Positions 34,691 through 47,000 of a stretch of DNA of 64,000 bases are shown here, in pieces. This stretch comes from Sorangium cellulosum (GTDB taxonomy: Bacteria; Myxococcota_A; Polyangia; Polyangiales; Polyangiaceae), in NCBI RefSeq assembly GCF_004135735.1, contig NZ_CP012670.1:11197482-11261481 (forward strand), written 5' to 3'. Both the position numbers and the translations under genes were made by a program. The notes under the pieces are model-generated. The model saw nothing but the letters and a program-made list of their open reading frames with translations, was not told where the DNA came from and searched no databases. Numbering within the stretch: the stretch's first letter is position 1; the number at the start of each line of letters is the position of its first letter.

Positions 34691-35355
34691 CGGGGGGAGA
34701 TGGCGTGGACGGCGCTCGCCACGAGCTCCTTGCCCGCGCCGGTCTCGCCGCGAACAAGCACGTTGGCCTCCGAGAGCGCCGCGCGCTCGAGGATCCGGAA
34801 CATGCGCTTCATGGCGGGGTCGCAGGTGAGCATCCGGTGGAACTCGACCAGCGCGTCCGAGCCCTCGGAGACGGCGCCGCTGTCGCTGAAGAGCAGCACC
34901 CAGCCCACCCGCCCCTCCGCGTCGGCCCCGTGGAGCGGCACGGCGCGCGCGTGGACGAGGCGCTCACCGCCCTGGGCAAGGGGGCGTGGGATGGCCACGG
35001 CCGCGGAGCGCCCTTTGGCGAGGGCCTCGGCCATGGGGCGCTCGACCGCCTGGCCGCAGAGCAGCTTGGGCGCGGAGCGCCCGAGGGGCACGGGCTCCCC
35101 GAGGAGCTGCTCGGCGCCGGGGGTGGCGGCGAGGATGCGGAGGTGCCGATCCAGGACGATCAGCGCGCCGCCGAGCTCCTCGAGGGCGCGGAGGACGGCG
35201 GGGGCGACGGGCGCCGGGCCTTCGAGGACACCAGGGGAGGACGCGAGCGGAGCGCGTCGGACGCGGGCTGCCACGTCCCATGGTCGCAGCAGGCGCCGGG
35301 AGGGCGCAACGACTCCGGCCGCGCAGGGCAGCGACGCACGTTCGACAGCGCCCAT
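34691..35355 (-). pseudogene. Truncated sigma-54-dependent activator
   Basis: The start region and a PAS-like sensory part are intact (LGGALIVLDRHLRILAATPGAEQLLG, then KLLCGQAVERPMAEALAKGR). The AAA+ domain begins (FHRMLTCDPAMKRMFRILERAA) and reaches the Walker A, GETGAGKE, followed by ASAVHAISPRR. It stops there, where the 173-bp inverted duplication begins; the rest of the AAA+ domain, the GAFTGA loop and the DNA-binding C-terminus are gone. The frame continues into unrelated sequence to 34261. It lies upstream of a sigma-54-type promoter and a persulfide dioxygenase. FisR-like sulfur-sensing activators have this context, so it was probably their regulator; that is inference. Confidence 0.82.
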
Positions 35356-35427
35356 TTCCCGCGACCCGGTGGACCTCGATCGGCAGGCGCAGCGTGTCAC
35401 TCCTCGCGGCTGGGCTGCGAGGCGCTT

Positions 35428-36535
35428 CCCATGTCCGGGGGACTGGAAGCGGGCGCGCCGTGGAAACGTCCGCGCCAGAGGACGATGCCATCACGACGCC
35501 GGCCTGGCCTGCCCGGTCGGTTCGCTTTTTCAGATCACCCGCCCCACCAGCCCGGAACTCCCTCTGCAGAGACACCCCGCCGCGCGGCTCCTTCCGCGCC
35601 GGGGGGAGGAGTTGCCATGACCGCACCCAGGATCCCGTCGCCCTCGTCCGCCGCGCAGCGCGCCCCGCGCCCCATGCTACGCTCTGGGCCGATGCCGCCG
35701 TCTCTCCGCGTGATCCGCCGCTGCGAGGTCGTCCCGGACCTCGAGCGCTGGGTGCTGACGGAGGAGACGGTGCCCGAGTCGAGCCCCCACGATCTGTTGA
35801 GCGAGCGCATCCGCGCCCTGTTGCTCGGCTGGGCCGCCCGCGCCGGGCGCGCCGTGAAGATAGGCCGCAACCTCGCCGTCCGATGGGACCGCGAGCACCC
35901 GCAATTCGGCGTCGACCCGGACGTCTACCTGGTCGAGCCGCCGCCTCCCGAGGGGGACGCGGTGCGCAGCCTGAGGCTGTGGAAGAAGGGCCATGTCGCG
36001 CCGCGGCTCGCGGTGGAGATCGTGAGCGCGCAGCACCCGACGAAGGACTACGTGATCGCGCCGCAGAAGTACGCGGCCTGCGGGGTCGAGGAGCTGTGGA
36101 TCCTCGACCCGTTCCTGGACGGCCCGCGTGCGCACGGCGGCCCGTTCCGCATCCAGCTCTGGCGCCGCCTGGACGACGCCTCGTTCGCGCAGGTGCATGC
36201 CGGCGACGGGCCCGTGGGGTCGGAGGTCCTGCAGGGCTGGCTCCACGCCGTGCGGACGCCGGCCGGCGCGTCGTTCGACCTCAGCACGGACGAGGCCGGC
36301 GAGGAGCGCTGGCTGACGCCCGAAGAGGCCGAGCGCGCCGCCAGGGAGACGGAGCGCGCCGCCAAGGAAGCCGCCCGCCGCGAGGCCGCACGCGCCCGGC
36401 GAAAGGCCGAGGCCGCCCAGCGCGAGGCCGAGGCCGCCCAGCGCGAGGCCGAGGCCGAGCGCGTCGCCCGCGAGGCCACCGAGCGGCGCATCCGGGAGCT
36501 CGAGGCGCAGCTCGCCCGCGCCCGGTAGCCCAGCT
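35428..36535 (+). repeat. Uma2 duplication unit, copy 3
   Basis: The shared DNA begins at CCCATGTCCG, about 190 bp before the coding start as in copy 2, and ends just after the stop. It lies between the truncated activator and the right arm of the 173-bp inverted repeat. Confidence 0.85.
35617..36528 (+). CDS. Uma2-family (DUF820) putative endonuclease, copy 3
   Basis: 303 residues, nearly identical to the genes at 24457 and 27770. The Uma2 site is intact (VDPDVYLVEPP; VEIVSAQHPTK). The tail has two AAQREAE heptads, between copy 1 (four) and copy 2 (one), but keeps the ARETERAAK step of copy 1. Its core bases agree with copy 2 at several positions where copy 1 differs (for example QF rather than QL before GVDPD), so it is a mosaic of the other two. 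The same GGAGGAG ribosome site precedes the ATG. Confidence 0.87.
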   Translation: MTAPRIPSPSSAAQRAPRPMLRSGPMPPSLRVIRRCEVVPDLERWVLTEETVPESSPHDLLSERIRALLLGWAARAGRAVKIGRNLAVRWDREHPQFGVDPDVYLVEPPPPEGDAVRSLRLWKKGHVAPRLAVEIVSAQHPTKDYVIAPQKYAACGVEELWILDPFLDGPRAHGGPFRIQLWRRLDDASFAQVHAGDGPVGSEVLQGWLHAVRTPAGASFDLSTDEAGEERWLTPEEAERAARETERAAKEAARREAARARRKAEAAQREAEAAQREAEAERVAREATERRIRELEAQLARAR

Positions 36536-36581
36536 CCCGCGCACGCCTGCCCTCTGCCCCCCTCCCACCGCATCGCCCCCC

Positions 36582-39029
36582 TCAGCCCCCGCTCCCCCGT
36601 CCCCCCTCCCGGTCCCCCCTCCGGTCTTCCCCCGCCGCCCCCACCTCGATCTTTGCGAGCCTCCCCACCCGCGGATCCTCGCTCCCGAGCTGCTGGAACA
36701 CGCTCGGATCGCTCCTCTCCAGCCACGCGAGGAGCTGCCCGAGCCCCCGCCGCGATCCGTAGTAGTTCGACATCGCGTGATCCTCCGCCGTGATGCAGGC
36801 GCGCACCGTGCTGCGCGACACCTCGGGGAGCCTGAGCGCCTTGAGCGCCATCGACCACAGGCCGTCGATGAAGTTCTGGTCCGCGGGGAACTCCAGCAGC
36901 CCGGCCATCGTGAGGAGCATGGCGCAGCGCTGGCCCCGCGGCGTCGACAGCGCCTCTCCGGCCTCGAGGGCGAGGTAGCCGAGATCGAAGGCGCGGCGCA
37001 TGGCGTCGGCCGCGCAGAGCAGGCGCTTCAGCTCCTGGGCCGCGTGGCTCAGGTGGCTGTGGAACATCACCTCGACCGTGAGGCCGCCTGGCGCGTCCTT
37101 GTTCCTCTGATAGCGGGTGACCGCCGGCAGCCGCCCGAGATCCTGTTCCACGGCGTCCCCCGCGGGCACGTCGTGCGGCGGCTCGCGGTGGCTGTAGAAC
37201 CCCCCTGACTGGAACACATAATACAGCTCGCTCTGGCCCGGCAGACCGGCCCAGATGTCCGAGTACTGCGCCACGCGGTTGAGGCTGCCCGCCGCCCAGT
37301 TGAGGCCCGCCGCGGCCTGCCCGCTGATCTGCGACGCGCTCACCCCCGGATCGCGCGGCGTCATCGACGCCTCGATGTCCTCGGCGATCTCCGTGAGCTG
37401 GAAGTCGAGGAACCCATCGTAGTAATCGGCGCGCCCGTCCCGGTTCACGTCGGAATAGCGGGCCACGACGAGCGGGTGCGAGGGCCCCACGAACTGCGAG
37501 AACCCGGGCGCCTCCGCCTGCGCGTGGTGCCACTGCGCCTCGCGGATGCGGGCGTCGAGCTCGGCGTGCGACGCGCGCTCGCTCATCCCGCGCAGCGCCG
37601 CGACGAAGCAATCGACCCCCTCGGAGGCATTGACCACGCCGTCCGGGCCGACCCGGAAATAGGTCGAGTCCCAGGAAGAGTAGATGTCCGCGTCGGGGAA
37701 CATCTGGGAGATGGCGAAGCGCGTGGTGAGCCCCGCGCACTGCGCGTTCATCATCAGCTTGTAGCCCTCCTGGCGCACCTGGACCGCGGCCGCGCGGAGG
37801 TCGAAGGCGCCGAGCTGGGCGTGCCGGTTGATGAGCAGCCCGGCGAAGAACCTCATCCCCATCTCGAGGTTCTCGTCCCGCGGGCTGGCCCCGCGGGCGA
37901 AGACGCGGATCGGCGCGCCGGCGGGCGTCTTGAACGGGGCCTCGAAGACGCGGTAGGGGCTCCACCCGCCCGGCGAAGGGGGCGCGTCGGGCGGGAGCGG
38001 GATCTCCTTGAATCCGTGGGTCAAAACGAGGATGCGGCACTCGCCCTCGTGGAACTCGGACGCGCCGCACATCGCGAAATTCCAGGGGCCGGTGAGCTCG
38101 TCGTACGGCGGCGCCTCGCGGAGCAGCCCGCGCACGAGCTCGCGCGCGCGCTCCTGCTGGGCCGCCGTGAGCCCCGGCGCGCGCAGCTGGAGCAGGTGGA
38201 TCGCGTGGGCGCGCAGCGCGGGCCGGGCCGCCTCGTCGCCCGCCTCCCGCTCGACGAGCGCGAAGATCTCCGCGGCCGCGAGCTCGGCGACCGGCGCGAA
38301 GCCGCGGTCGTCCAGCGACGTCGCGATGAGGTGCGACAGGACGGTCAGCGCCGCCGAGCGCAGCGTCGCGGCCCCGGTCGGGTCGCGCCGCGCCTCCTCG
38401 CCGCCCACGGCCGCGACCTGGAGCGCCGCGCGCGCCTGCTCCAGCATGGCCATGCCCCGGCCCGCCGAGAGCCGTTCCTTGCGCACCGGCTCCTCCGGGT
38501 GGAACGCGCTCGGCGGGAAGAGCTGCGCCAGCGTGCTGGTCCGCCGCGAGGAGATCCAGCGGGCGGCGGTGACGAGCGCGTCACGGGCCGCGACGCCCTC
38601 GGGGCTCACGGTCGGGGTCGTGCTGAACACCCCGGCCGGCAGGAGCCAGAGCGGCGCGGCCCCCTCGCGCCCGGCGGTGAGGTCGAGCGGCGCCGCCTGC
38701 GACGCCACGCCCGGATCCGGGGCCACGTGGGCGGTGGAGGCCGCGAGGGCGCGCAGCCGCCGGCGCACCGGCGTGCGCCCCGGGAACACGATGAGCACCG
38801 CCTTGCCCTCGCGCTCCCGGAGCGCCGCGAGGCTCTCCGCCGGCACCGGGAGCTGGAGCGAGATGGCATAATCGTTATCGCTCACGGCCACCGCGAGCAG
38901 GCGGATGCCCGGGGTCGACCTGCGCTCCTCGAAGGTCGGGGACGCGGCCGGCCCGATGGTATCCACCGTCCCAGGCAGGTCGACGATCCCGCGGGCGGAA
39001 CGGATCCGGACGATGACGTCGGTGGGCAT
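36582..39029 (-). CDS. Large protein of unknown function with an EF-hand-like loop
   Basis: 815 residues with no recognised family. There is no signal peptide or membrane segment. The middle contains LVLTHGFKEIPLPPD and GMRFFAGLLINRHAQ. An EF-hand-like calcium loop, DVNRDGRADYYDGF, lies near residue 535. The C-terminal quarter is helical. The ATG at 39029 follows CAGGAGAG at good spacing. The last 60 residues overlap the right arm of the 173-bp inverted repeat, and the final residues are low-complexity (GEDRRGDREGGRGSGG), so the natural C-terminus may have been altered. It is downstream of the Ser/Thr kinase gene in the same direction. Confidence 0.72.
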   Translation of the reverse strand: MPTDVIVRIRSARGIVDLPGTVDTIGPAASPTFEERRSTPGIRLLAVAVSDNDYAISLQLPVPAESLAALREREGKAVLIVFPGRTPVRRRLRALAASTAHVAPDPGVASQAAPLDLTAGREGAAPLWLLPAGVFSTTPTVSPEGVAARDALVTAARWISSRRTSTLAQLFPPSAFHPEEPVRKERLSAGRGMAMLEQARAALQVAAVGGEEARRDPTGAATLRSAALTVLSHLIATSLDDRGFAPVAELAAAEIFALVEREAGDEAARPALRAHAIHLLQLRAPGLTAAQQERARELVRGLLREAPPYDELTGPWNFAMCGASEFHEGECRILVLTHGFKEIPLPPDAPPSPGGWSPYRVFEAPFKTPAGAPIRVFARGASPRDENLEMGMRFFAGLLINRHAQLGAFDLRAAAVQVRQEGYKLMMNAQCAGLTTRFAISQMFPDADIYSSWDSTYFRVGPDGVVNASEGVDCFVAALRGMSERASHAELDARIREAQWHHAQAEAPGFSQFVGPSHPLVVARYSDVNRDGRADYYDGFLDFQLTEIAEDIEASMTPRDPGVSASQISGQAAAGLNWAAGSLNRVAQYSDIWAGLPGQSELYYVFQSGGFYSHREPPHDVPAGDAVEQDLGRLPAVTRYQRNKDAPGGLTVEVMFHSHLSHAAQELKRLLCAADAMRRAFDLGYLALEAGEALSTPRGQRCAMLLTMAGLLEFPADQNFIDGLWSMALKALRLPEVSRSTVRACITAEDHAMSNYYGSRRGLGQLLAWLERSDPSVFQQLGSEDPRVGRLAKIEVGAAGEDRRGDREGGRGSGG
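36632..36804. repeat. 173-bp inverted repeat, right arm
   Basis: Perfect reverse complement of 34518-34690. It forms the 3' coding part of the 815-residue protein gene, which is probably the source copy because it is continuous with a long coding frame. Confidence 0.95.
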
Positions 39030-39154
39030 GATTCTCTCCTGTCCAGAAGAGAGCGTCGCCCTGTTCAACCGCCCAGCGCAACAGGAATTCGACCGCACGA
39101 GATGCGGTCCGGCGCGCCATGAGGGGTTGTCCGGACGCGATGACGGAGCGCGCC

Positions 39155-40717
<1,563 letters not shown>

Positions 40718-41041
40718 CCGATGTCCCTTCAGGCCGGCCCCGCCCGCTCTCCGCCCCGAGGCGCAGAGTCATCGACACGGTAAATCAACACGAGAGACGC
40801 CCAGGGCGCACGGCCCCCCGCGCACCGCGTTATCCCCAGGACGCCATTCATTGACTCGGATCGCGACGCCCGGAGAGGCTTTCCCCCCGCCCCCGCCCCC
40901 CGCCCCGAGCGTCGCCGAGCGGCGGTCACCCGCACAGGAGACGGGCCCAGATCGGCGTTTTCGGCGCGCAGGCGTACTCACGTACGCCGAGCACCGAAAA
41001 CGCCGAGGTGGGCCCGTATCCGAAGCGGGTGCCCGCCGCTC
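40718..41041. other. Intergenic region between the TPR protein and kinase genes
   Basis: 324 bp. It holds the 77-nt palindrome at 40941-41017, and the kinase promoter must lie in the lower half. A near-match to a DnaA box (TTATCCCCA, about 40829) is probably chance. Nothing else is seen. Confidence 0.4.
40941..41017. terminator. 77-nt imperfect palindrome downstream of the TPR protein gene
   Basis: Three nested stems pair in order: ACGGGCCCA/TGGGCCCGT, CGGCGTTTTCGG/CCGAAAACGCCG and GGCGTAC/GTACGCC around a TCAC loop, with small bulges. It starts 24 bp after the TPR protein stop. It is a strong candidate transcript terminator or a REP-like mobile palindrome; no T-tract follows. Confidence 0.65.
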
Positions 41042-44000
41042 TCAGATGGCGGGCCAGACGGAGCCTGCGCGGCGGCGCTCGGCGTACGATTCGGCCGAGA
41101 GCGCGTAACGGATGAGCTCGTTGGTCACGGGGTGCTGCAGGAGCAGGCGCGGCTCCTCGGTGGAGCGCGCGATGTCGCGATCGAACCGGCGGAGGTAGTC
41201 GATCGCGGCGAGCACGTCGCCCGAGAGCAGGTAGCCGATGCGGTACTCGCTGCGGCGCAGGCCGACCACGAAGGCGCGCGCGTCGTACTGCACCGCGACG
41301 GTCGGCAAGATCTCCTCGAGCATCTTGCGCTGCCGCCGCCCGATCGCCCGCCCCACGCCGGGCAGCATCTGCTGCGCGGCGTGCTCGCGCGCGGGCGAGA
41401 GGGCGCCCGACGCGAAGCCGGGATCCACGGTGCGCAGCGCCGCGAGCAGCAGGCCGTCGGTCGCCTCGGCCGGGATCTCGTCGAGGAAGGTGAAGCCGAG
41501 CGCCGCGCGCGCGAACAGGCGGGCGAGGGCGAACGTCTGCTCGAGCTCCGGCAGCTCGACGAACGAGCTCGCCGCCACGAGGGCAGGGGGGTCGCCCGGG
41601 AACACCCGGGCGGCGCCCTGCCACGAGGGGGACAGGTAGAGCTCGAACGCCTCGATGCCGAGCGTGCGGCCGACGCGCTCCGCGAGCTGCCGCGTCGGGT
41701 GGTTGTCGCGCGGGCCGATCCGCTCGCGCGAGCTGATGCCCAGGTTGCTCAGCTCGAACCGGATCGCCTTCGCGGCGACCGGCGCCATCGCGAGCGCCAC
41801 GTCGATCCAGGGGCTCCGGGCCTCCGGGACGAGCAGCCGGCCGATCTCCGGGCCGGCGAACGCCCCGGCGTACGGGCACTCGGACGGCACCCGCCGGCTC
41901 CGGAGCCGGGCCATGCGCTCGGGCGACACCTCGCCGAGGCAGGCGCGGACCTCCTCGACCGTGATCCGCTCCTCGGCGCGGCCGTCCTTGGCCAGCGCCG
42001 CCTCGAGCGCCGCGAGCGCGGGGCCGAGATCCGGCAGGCGCGCGACGATCTCCGGATCGGACGTGAGCACCTCCCGCAGCACCTGGACCGCCTCCTCGTT
42101 GCGCCCCGCGGCCTCTAGGCCGCGGCCGAGCGCCGTGCGCGACTCCGGCGGCGCGCCCGGCAGGGCGACCGCCTGCTGGAGGTGCGCGAGCCCCTCGCGG
42201 GGCCGGATGAGCAGCGTCGCCTCGAGCAGGCCGAGCGTCGTCAGCCAGCGCGGATCGAGCGGGACGCGGCGGGACGTGGCGAGCTCGATGAGCTGCGTGA
42301 GCGCGTTGCCGTACGCCGTGGCCCCCTCGCTCGTGTCGACGCGGTAGAGCCGGGCGAGCGCGGTCCACGCGCGCCCGTCGCCCGGCGCGCTCACGATCGC
42401 GTCGCACAGCGTGCGGACCATGCCCGCCGAGTCGCCGGCGTCGCGGTAGGCGTCGGCGAGGCGCAGGTCGGCCTCGACGCGGGAGCCCGCGTCGGGCGCG
42501 ATCTCGACGAGGCGCCCGAGCGCGCGCAGCACGAGCGCGTGGTCGCCGCGCGAGACGCCGAGCCGGTGCAGCCGCTCGAGCGCGAGCCGGTTCTGCGCGT
42601 CGATCGACAGGATCGCCTGGAGCGCGTCCTGGGCGAGCGACGGGTTCGAGAGCGGCCCCTCGTACAGGTCGGCGACCAGGAAGTGCGCCGCGATCCTGGT
42701 CTCGTTGTCCGTCGCCGCGGCGACGGCGCGCTTCAGGGCGTCGCGGGCCTCCAGCCAGACGCGCTGCGCGATGAGGAGCCGGGCGAGCAGGAGCAGCGCC
42801 GCCGGATCGTTCGGGGTCGCCTCGATCACGCGCCGGATGGCCGCGATGCCCACGCCCGGATCGACCGCGCCGGGGCGCCCGTGGTGCTGCAGCACCGATC
42901 GGGCGATCTCGGCGCCGAGCAGCGCGATCGCCTCGCGGCTCGTGGACCTCCCGAGCGCCTCGCCGAGGCGATCGGCGAGCCGGTGCGGGTCGCCCGCGAG
43001 CTTCTGGGCGAGCGCGCGCGCCGCGGCGACGCAGCCCGGATCCGTGCGGAGCGCGTCCTCGTACAGGTCGAGCGAGCGCGCCCTGCCGTCCGGGGACGCG
43101 TCCTCGGCGGCGAGCTCCGCCGCGCGCACGAGGTGCATCGCGCGCGCGGGCTCGCTGTGGGCGAGCGCCGCCAGCGCGAGCTGGGCGGTGACGATGCTCG
43201 CCTTGTCGTCGAGGCGACCCGCGAGGCGGTCGAGCCCGCGCGCGGCCAGCAGGCTCTCCGGCCACAGCGCGAGGGCGTCGCGGAAGCCGGCGAGCGCGGC
43301 GCGGGCGGCGGCGGGGTCGCCGTCGGCCTGCGCCTCGGCGAGCAGCGCCTCCTCGATCCGGTAGAGGGCGCGCGCGATGGGGTCGGACGAGAGCTCGCGG
43401 CTCTCGCGGAGGGCGCCCTCGAACAGGCGCGGCGCGGGCAGGGACGGCGCGTCGGCGGGGCTCACCTTGCCGGCGACGCGGAGGATCGCCGCGAGCGCGG
43501 CCGCGTCCCTCGGCGCGTCCTTGACGATGCGCGCGAGCGCCTCGAGCGCCGCGGCCGGCCCGAGCTGCTCCTCGAGCGACACGATCTCCCAGAGGGCCCC
43601 TTGGCGCGCGATGGTCGAGGAGAACACCTCGGCCTCGGCGCGCAGGAGCGCCGCGAGCGACGTCGGCGCGTCGAGGTGCCGGTAGAGCTGCTCGAGCATC
43701 CGGAGCGCCGGGACGTGGTTGGGCACGACGGCGATGAGCCCCTCCAGGATCTCGACGGCCTGGCGCGGGCTGTTCTCCGCGAGGACCAGCGCGAGGGCGA
43801 TCCGGAGCGCGTGGTCGACGAGCGCCGGGGGCTTGCGCTCGAGCCAGCGCGCGTACAGGCCCGCGAGCTCGCTGGCGATCATCGTGTGGGACATCCCGGG
43901 CAGCCCGGACGCCGCGCGCGCGCCGATGGTCGGCCGCTGCACGACGGGCGGGCCGAGGCCCACGCCCACGCCGCCGCCCCCGGCGCGGACGTAGATGCGC

Positions 44001-47000
44001 TCCATCGCGTCGAGGATCGCCGGGTCGGGCTGGCCCGCGGCGAGCGCGGCGTCGGCGCGCGCGAGGGTGCGGAGCGCGTCCTGGTCGCGCCCGAGCGCGA
44101 GCTCCTGCACCTCGGCCGCCTGGAACAGGAGGCGGGCGTGGTCGTCGGGTTGCTGCGCCTCCTCGGCGAGCGAGATCAGCACCTCCACGAGCTTCTCGTA
44201 GTTGCCGGTCTCGCGCAGGAGCCGCGCGATCTCGATCCGGGGCAGCGGGTGCGTCGGCCGCCTCCGCGCGGCCTCCCGGTACGACTCGACGGCGCTGTGC
44301 GGCCGCTTGAGGCGCCGCTCGTCGAGCGCCGCGACGTCGAGCCATAGCCCGAACGTCGCGTCGGCCGCGGGGTCGCGCTGGATGAGCTTGAGCAGCGCGC
44401 GGCGCGCCTCCTCGTACCGGCCGGAGCGCTCGTCGAGGCGGTAGCGCGCGCGCAGCGCGTCGGGGTCGGCCGGATCGATCGCGAGCGCGCGATCGATCAG
44501 CGCCGAGGCCCGGTCGCGATCGCTGAGCCTGAACTCCGTGATCTCGGCGGCCCTGAGGAGGAGCCTGCGCTGCTCCCCCGGGTCGCTCGTCAGCTCGGCC
44601 TCGGCGCAGAGCGCGCGCGCGAGCCGCTGCGAGTCGCCCGCGCGCGCGGCGTTGCGCTGCATCGCGAGGATCGCGGCGCGCCGCTGCGGATCGATCGCCA
44701 GGATCTTCTCGAGCTCCTCGACGGCGCGGGCGGGCTGGCCGAGCTCGTCCTCCCAGATGGCGACGAGCTTCTCGAGCAGCCCGATCTTGCGCGCGGGGTC
44801 GTCGGCCGCGCCGGCCGCCAGCGTGTAGAGGTCGAGCCGCTCCCGCACGCCGCGCGGATCCTCCTCGAGGGCGCGGGGCTCCGGCGCGAGCAGGGCCGAG
44901 AGCGCGTCGAAGACGGTGCCGTTGCCCGGCTCGATCGCCCACGCGGCGCGCAGGGTCGCGATCGCCTCGTCGCGCCGCCCGAGGTGGTGCTCCGAGATGT
45001 CGGCGGCGCGCAGGAGCGCCGCGACGCGGGCGCCCGCGGGCCGGTCGGCGTTGGCGACGGCGGTCCACACCTTCACGCGCTCCTCGTGGCGGCCGAGGCG
45101 CAGCAGGGCGCGGTCGAGCCGCTCCCGCGTGGAGGCGTCCTCGGGGTCGAGCTCGAGCGCGCGGGTCGCGTGGAGCGCGGCCTGCTCGGCGTTCCCGAGG
45201 ATGTCGTAGAGCTCGGCGAGGCGGGCGTGCTCGTGGACGATGGCCTCGCGGTCGGTGAGGAGCGAGAGCTGCGTCCTCCGCACCTCGGCGGCCGTGTCGA
45301 GCGCGCCGCTCGCCTCCAGCAGGCGGATCAGCTCGGCGACGAGGCGCCGGGCCGTCGGCGTGCCGACCGGCGCCCGCGCCGACGCGCGCGACAGGAGGGC
45401 CACGGCGTCCGCCGGGGTGCGGAGCTTGTCGATGAGGAGCCGCGCGGCCATGTAGAGCAGCCGCGACGCGCGATCGTCGTCGCGCTCGTGGTCGGCCTCC
45501 ATGGCGAGCGCGCTGACGAGGCCGACGATGCCGTCGTGGTGCACGAGGTGGCGGCGGAGCGCGTCCCGCACGGGGCCGGGCGACGGGTCGAACACGACGG
45601 CGCCCTCGAGGGACGCGAGGGCGAGCTCGGGCCTGCTGAGCTTCCGGTCGAGCACGGCGGCGCGCTCGACGTGGATCCAGGCGGTGAGCTGGCTGTCGCC
45701 GTCGGGCCGCCCGCGCCCGGGGGCGTAGGCCTCGGCGAGCCGCTCGAGGTGCGCCGCGAGCTCCCTCGGGGCCTGCTCGGCGTTGCGCGTGCTCTCGCGG
45801 CGCAGGACGATCTCCAGCCCGCGCAGCGCGGCGGGGTGCAGCGGGACGAGCCGCAGCGCCTCCCCGAACGCGTCGCAGCTCTCCGCCGTGCGCCCGAGCG
45901 CCTGGAGCAGGCGGGCCCGCTCGGCGAGGAGGTCGGCCCGGATGGCGTCGCTCTCGGCGACGCGGAGCTTGTCCTCGACGACGTCGAGCGCGAGGGCGAG
46001 CTCGGTGCGCGCGTCGAGCAGGCGATGGACCCGCGACAGCGCGGGCTCGAGCGTGCGCGAGAGCTGCCGCGCGCGGTCGTAGGCGCGGCGCGCGGCGGCG
46101 AGGTCGCCGCGCACGCGCTCCTCGTGGATGCCGAGCTCGACGAGCGCGCGCGCCGCGCCGACCGGGTCGCTGCCCTTGAGCCGCTCCGCGCGCTGCTGGA
46201 GCTCGGTGGCGAGATCGGGCGCGATCACGGGCGGGGCCGCTTCCGGCTCGACGTGCCGCGCCGCGCGCGGCGGGGGCGCGGGCGGCGACGGCTGGGAAGG
46301 CGAGAGGGGCGTGGGCGTCGCGCCCGCCTTCACGGGACCGGGCGCGGGCGTCGCGCCCGGCCTGGCGAGGGGGGGCGCGGGCGGTGCGCCTGCCGAGACG
46401 GCGGCGGGCAGGGGGGTCGCGCGCGCCGAGACGGCGGGGGGCGCGGGCGGTGCGCCTGCCGAGACGGCGGTGGGCAGGGGGGTCGCGCGCGCCGAGACGG
46501 CGGGGGGCGCGGGCGGTGCGCCTGCCGAGACGGCGGTGGGCAGGGGGGTCGCGCTCGCCGAGACGGCGGGGGGCGCGGGCGGTGCGCCTGCCGAGACGGC
46601 GGTGGGCAGGGGGGTCGCGCTCGCCGAGACGGCGATGGGCAGGGGGGTTGCGCTCGCCGAGACGGCGGTGGGCGCGCCGGCCCTGACGGAGCCGGGCGCG
46701 GGGGTCGCGCTCGCCGAGATGGCGGTGGGCGCGGGGGGCGCGCCGGCCCTGACGGAGCCGGGCGCGGGGGTCGCGCTCGCCGAGACGGCGGTGGGCGTGG
46801 GGGGCGCGCCGGCCCTGACGGAGCCGGGCGCGGGCGGCGCACCGGCTCTGACGGAGCCGGGCGCGGGGGTCTCGATCGGCTCGACGGAGATGGGCATGGG
46901 CGTCGTGGTCGCGTCGACCGCGATGGCCTCGACGGAGATGGGCATGGGGGTCGTGGTCGCGTCGAAGGCGACCGTGGCCGGTGAGGCCTGGGGGGGCGCA

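Noticed and set aside
24366..36535. Uma2 copies as insertion sequences
   Set aside because: No transposase, terminal inverted repeats or target-site duplications are visible at the copy boundaries.
40826..40835. DnaA box at TTATCCCCA
   Set aside because: One mismatch, isolated, and not in an origin-like context.
40926..45068. 1380-codon open frame overlapping the giant TPR gene
   Set aside because: Arg/Pro/Ala low-complexity shadow in another frame of the same strand; the TPR frame has clear helical repeat structure.
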